Origin: Candidatus Krumholzibacteriia bacterium
GTDB taxonomy: Bacteria; Krumholzibacteriota; Krumholzibacteriia; LZORAL124-64-63
Direction of reading: 5' to 3'
DNA: 7,802 nucleotides
Assembly: GCA_027056825.1 (NCBI GenBank)
Contig: JALUJS010000510.1
Coordinates: forward strand, 1-7,802
Positions within the stretch are counted from its first letter, which is position 1, and each line of letters begins with the position of its first letter. Under the pieces are notes generated by a model, which was given only the letters and a program-made list of their open reading frames with translations, ran no database searches and was not told the DNA's origin. Position numbers and translations under genes: made by a program. Positions 6,127 to 7,802 of this stretch are shown here, one piece after another.

Positions 6127-6510
6127 ATGCTCCGCCACCGGAAAACCGTCTTCGCCATGGTGATCGGCGGCCTCCTGCTCATGGCCGGCCTGGTCCAGGC
6201 CCAGGAAACAGCCCCCAGCCATAAGCCTGAGGGCAAGCCCGTCAAGCAGCAGTGGGTCCAAATGAAGGATCTGCCGCGGGTCGTCCAGGACACCGTGAAA
6301 AAACAGGCCGGCGATCACATCATCGTCAGCCTGAAGAAGATCGACTACAAGAACGAGACCCGCTACAGCATTCGCTGGATCGACGGCGAGAATCTCGTCA
6401 TCATCCATGTCTCGCCCACCGGCGAGTACCTCTACCGCAAGACCCGTCCGCTGGATGACGACGGGAACAGCGTGGACAACGGGGACGACGAATACGACGG
6501 CGGATGTTGA
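6127..6510 (+). CDS. Small exported PepSY-like protein with acidic, Cys-ending tail
   Basis: 127-aa protein and the only plus-strand gene here. It has a Sec-type signal peptide: positive residues at 3-6, a hydrophobic core about 8-22 and a likely cut after A25 (V-Q-A). The mature part has an LP-x-x-V-x-x-x-V helix (49-57) followed by a strand pattern, TRYSIRWIDG then LVIIHVSPTGEYLYR. This resembles the PepSY-like (BLIP-like) fold of small periplasmic proteins, but I recognise no specific family. Residues 110-127 are strongly acidic (DDDGNSVDNGDDEYDGGC) and end in the only cysteine of the protein, suggesting possible cation binding or disulfide/thiol attachment. The start is supported by GGAGG 8-9 nt upstream. 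It is divergent from the sensory lipoprotein and converges with mobBA with only 2 bp between the stops. Function is unknown; a periplasmic role near the respiratory or sensory system is a guess from context. Confidence 0.82.
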   Translation: MLRHRKTVFAMVIGGLLLMAGLVQAQETAPSHKPEGKPVKQQWVQMKDLPRVVQDTVKKQAGDHIIVSLKKIDYKNETRYSIRWIDGENLVIIHVSPTGEYLYRKTRPLDDDGNSVDNGDDEYDGGC

Positions 6511-6512
6511 GA

Positions 6513-7541
6513 CTATAGTCCGGCCGCCTCTTCCGGGGTGTTGAAGCTCCTCCAGGCCCCGGCCAGCGGGCCGGGCAAAAGTGGCCGGGCCACCTTCCCG
6601 CCGCCTGCCGCCCCGTGTGGTCCGCGGCAACCTTCCAGGACCGGCAGCATCCGCGGGTCGTACCAGGCCCCCAGCGGTTGGGCCGGTCCTTTCTCGTCCG
6701 GTCGGGGCATGAGCGCCCAGACGCCCGGACGGCGCTGATCCAGAAGCCAGCCCAGCGCCCCGGCCTCCATCAGGGGCATGTCGCAAGGCAGGAAGACCCA
6801 GGCCGCATGGGGATCCCAACGCATGGCCGCCAGCATTCCGGCCAGGGGTCCGCCGCGGCCGGGGATGTCCGGCAGGACCTGAAGGTCCGCCAGGGGCTCG
6901 GGCACAGGTCCTCCGCCCAGCAGGCAGATTTCCTCCACATGGCCGGCCAACGCCGCGACCGCCCTCTCCGCCCAGGTCCGGCCCTGATATGTGAGCATCT
7001 GCTTCGGCGTGCCCATGCGGAGGGACCCGCCCCCCAGCAGGATGCCCCCGCGTACCGGGCGGCGCAGTACGGTCTCCCGAAGCCAGGGTCCGATCAGATC
7101 CAGGGCCGCTGTCAGGCGATCCTCGGCCCGGCCCAGGCACGCGGCCCAGGGCGAGCCGGCGTCCGGCGGCGGAGCTCCATCTTCCCCCTCAAGCCAGATC
7201 TTCTTCGGCAAGGGCGTATCCTTGTGTCCCTCGACGATCACCAGGTCGTTGTCCTTCAGCAGCGCCGTGGTGGCCCAGGCCAGGGGATCATCGTCTCCGG
7301 GATGGCGGCGCAGAAAGGCCTGCCCCGGATCATGGCCCACCACCGCCGCGCCGGCCCGGAAGAACCGGTCGGTATCCTTGCCTTCGCGGTCGAGGTCCAT
7401 GCCGTGGGCGTCGTGTTTGACCACGCCCACCGACAGTCCGCTCTCACGGAGAGCCCGCACCAGTTTTTCGACCAGGGTCGTCTTGCCCGAGCCGCTGTAG
7501 CCGCAGATGCCGATGACCGGCTGGTAGTCCTCGAGATTCAT
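6513..7541 (-). CDS. mobBA: MobB-MobA fusion, molybdenum cofactor guanylylation
   Basis: 342-aa cytoplasmic protein joining two cofactor-maturation domains. The N-terminal MobB part (about 8-155) has the P-loop GYSGSGKT at 14-21, a VKHDAHGMDLD segment (41-51), GKDTDRFFRAGAA (54-66) and VIVEGHK (101-107). The C-terminal MobA part (about 163-342) has LLGGGSLRMGTPKQ (168-181), the nucleotide-loop GRGGPLAGM (228-236), PCDMPLM (252-258) for metal binding, QPLGAWYDP (288-296) and a closing SFNTPEEA (332-339). MobA attaches GMP to molybdopterin to form MGD for the DMSO-reductase family; MobB is a GTP-binding helper. This fits the complex iron-sulfur molybdoenzyme implied by the FeS/NrfD pair. The start is placed at 7541 because GGGAGG lies 5-6 nt upstream; an in-frame ATG at 7559 adds six residues but has no good binding site. 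Both ATGs are arms of one hairpin. The GTPK part of the MobA loop looks somewhat like the cytidylyl-transferase MocA, while LGG and PCDMP favour MobA. Confidence 0.93.
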   Translation of the reverse strand: MNLEDYQPVIGICGYSGSGKTTLVEKLVRALRESGLSVGVVKHDAHGMDLDREGKDTDRFFRAGAAVVGHDPGQAFLRRHPGDDDPLAWATTALLKDNDLVIVEGHKDTPLPKKIWLEGEDGAPPPDAGSPWAACLGRAEDRLTAALDLIGPWLRETVLRRPVRGGILLGGGSLRMGTPKQMLTYQGRTWAERAVAALAGHVEEICLLGGGPVPEPLADLQVLPDIPGRGGPLAGMLAAMRWDPHAAWVFLPCDMPLMEAGALGWLLDQRRPGVWALMPRPDEKGPAQPLGAWYDPRMLPVLEGCRGPHGAAGGGKVARPLLPGPLAGAWRSFNTPEEAAGL

Positions 7542-7559
7542 GGCGCCTCCCGGCGCCAT
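7540..7559 (-). promoter_or_regulatory. Hairpin covering the mobBA ribosome binding site and start codon
   Basis: A perfect 8-bp GC-rich inverted repeat, ATGGCGCC / GGCGCCAT, has a 4-nt loop. In the minus-strand mRNA the loop (GGGA) plus the first stem bases form the Shine-Dalgarno GGGAGG, and the AU of the start codon closes the stem. This would hinder initiation unless melted. A -10-like TAGAAT lies at 7563-7558 on the minus strand; a transcript starting from it would lack the upstream arm and escape the hairpin. Regulatory function is inference. Confidence 0.5.
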
Positions 7560-7576
7560 TCTACTTCATGCCGGGG

Positions 7577-7613
7577 AATAACAAAAGAGGCGCCCCGCCT
7601 GCGGCGGGGCGCC
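7577..7613 (-). terminator. Strong intrinsic terminator of the outer-membrane-protein transcript
   Basis: A perfect 11-bp GC stem (GGCGCCCCGCC 7589-7599 and GGCGGGGCGCC 7603-7613, 3-nt loop) is followed on the minus strand by a T-rich tail TCTTTTGTTATT. It lies 79 bp beyond the stop of the gene at 7692 and just upstream of mobBA, so mobBA needs its own promoter or readthrough. Confidence 0.88.
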
Positions 7614-7691
7614 CGATATGCCCGGATGGTTCATGCAAGGGCAGCGCTCGGATGAGGAACCACCCGGGCAGGGGCGATCCGGCCCCTGAAA
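7614..7691 (-). other. Structured 3' UTR with two further hairpins
   Basis: Directly after the stop of the truncated gene, CAGGGGC (7669-7675) and GCCCCTG (7682-7688) form a 7-bp hairpin. TGCCCGGATGGTTC (7619-7632) pairs with GAACCACCCGGGCA (7657-7670) to form a 14-bp stem with a 24-nt loop. The single non-Watson-Crick position is G-U in minus-strand RNA but A-C in plus-strand RNA, which favours a minus-strand RNA structure. The two stems share 7669-7670. Confidence 0.6.
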
Positions 7692-7802
7692 CTAGAACTT
7701 GTAGTAGAAGGTCACGCGGGGAATGACGTCCGTATCCGGCTCCGGATCGCCGTCGTTCACCGCGCTGTAGCTGACCATCTCCACGTTCGGCATGATATGG
7801 AC
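7692..7802 (-). CDS. C-terminus of a probable outer-membrane beta-barrel protein (start beyond window)
   Basis: Only the last 36 codons and the stop are present. The visible peptide contains alternating polar and hydrophobic residues and ends RVTFYYKF. A terminal phenylalanine with aromatic residues at alternate upstream positions is the usual C-terminal signature of outer-membrane beta-barrels. An acidic loop (NDGDPEPDTD) precedes the final strand, consistent with a hairpin loop between strands. The frame is supported by a stop followed by a structured 3' UTR and terminator. The family of the porin or channel cannot be told from this fragment, and no link to the respiratory genes can be shown. 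Confidence 0.7.
   Translation of the reverse strand, partial: VHIMPNVEMVSYSAVNDGDPEPDTDVIPRVTFYYKF

Noticed and set aside
6615..7655. 346-codon plus-strand open frame opposite mobBA
   Set aside because: The minus strand has the full MobB and MobA motif series. The plus frame also runs through the terminator hairpin.

Overview
This window looks like a piece of chromosome from a GC-rich, probably anaerobically respiring Gram-negative bacterium. The signs are a lipoprotein signal with a lipobox, a Tat-exported iron-sulfur protein, an NrfD-type quinol anchor, an outer-membrane-type C-terminus and a sigma-54 activator. Desulfobacterota-like or related lineages would fit, but the sequence alone does not settle the taxon. 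Almost every gene is on the minus strand; the single plus-strand gene is a small secreted protein at 6127-6510.

Reading in the direction of transcription (right to left): the window opens with the last 36 codons of a likely outer-membrane beta-barrel protein (7692-7802), followed by a highly structured 3' UTR ending in a strong terminator (7577-7613). Next is a complete MobB-MobA fusion for molybdenum cofactor (bis-MGD) maturation (6513-7541), with a hairpin over its ribosome binding site and start codon. A convergent plus-strand gene for a 127-aa exported PepSY-like protein follows. Then comes a tightly coupled three-gene sensory operon (2190-6009): a PhnD-like oxyanion-binding lipoprotein, a membrane histidine kinase and an NtrC-type response regulator, joined by two 4-bp ATGA overlaps. 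A terminator candidate (2084-2104) closes it.

The 333-bp gap at 1857-2189 separates this operon from a second minus-strand operon. The gap is much more AT-rich than its surroundings. It holds a near-consensus sigma-54 -24/-12 element (1970-1985) and two clean dyads upstream of it (2011-2035 and 2044-2058), which are good candidates for the regulator's binding sites. The second operon encodes a Tat-exported four-cluster [4Fe-4S] electron-transfer subunit (906-1856) and an NrfD/PsrC membrane subunit (1-892, cut by the window edge). Together they are the electron-transfer half of a complex iron-sulfur molybdoenzyme; the catalytic molybdopterin subunit is not in view and would be expected to the left.

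Working model (inference): the lipoprotein binds an oxyanion outside the cytoplasmic membrane and signals through the kinase to the sigma-54 regulator. The regulator then turns on a molybdenum reductase or oxidase operon, and MobBA supplies the mature cofactor. The layout recalls AioXSR of arsenite oxidase and ArxXSR, and the PhnD-like sensor of TtrS. The FeS subunit itself looks most like TtrB/PsrB-type proteins, so the substrate remains open.
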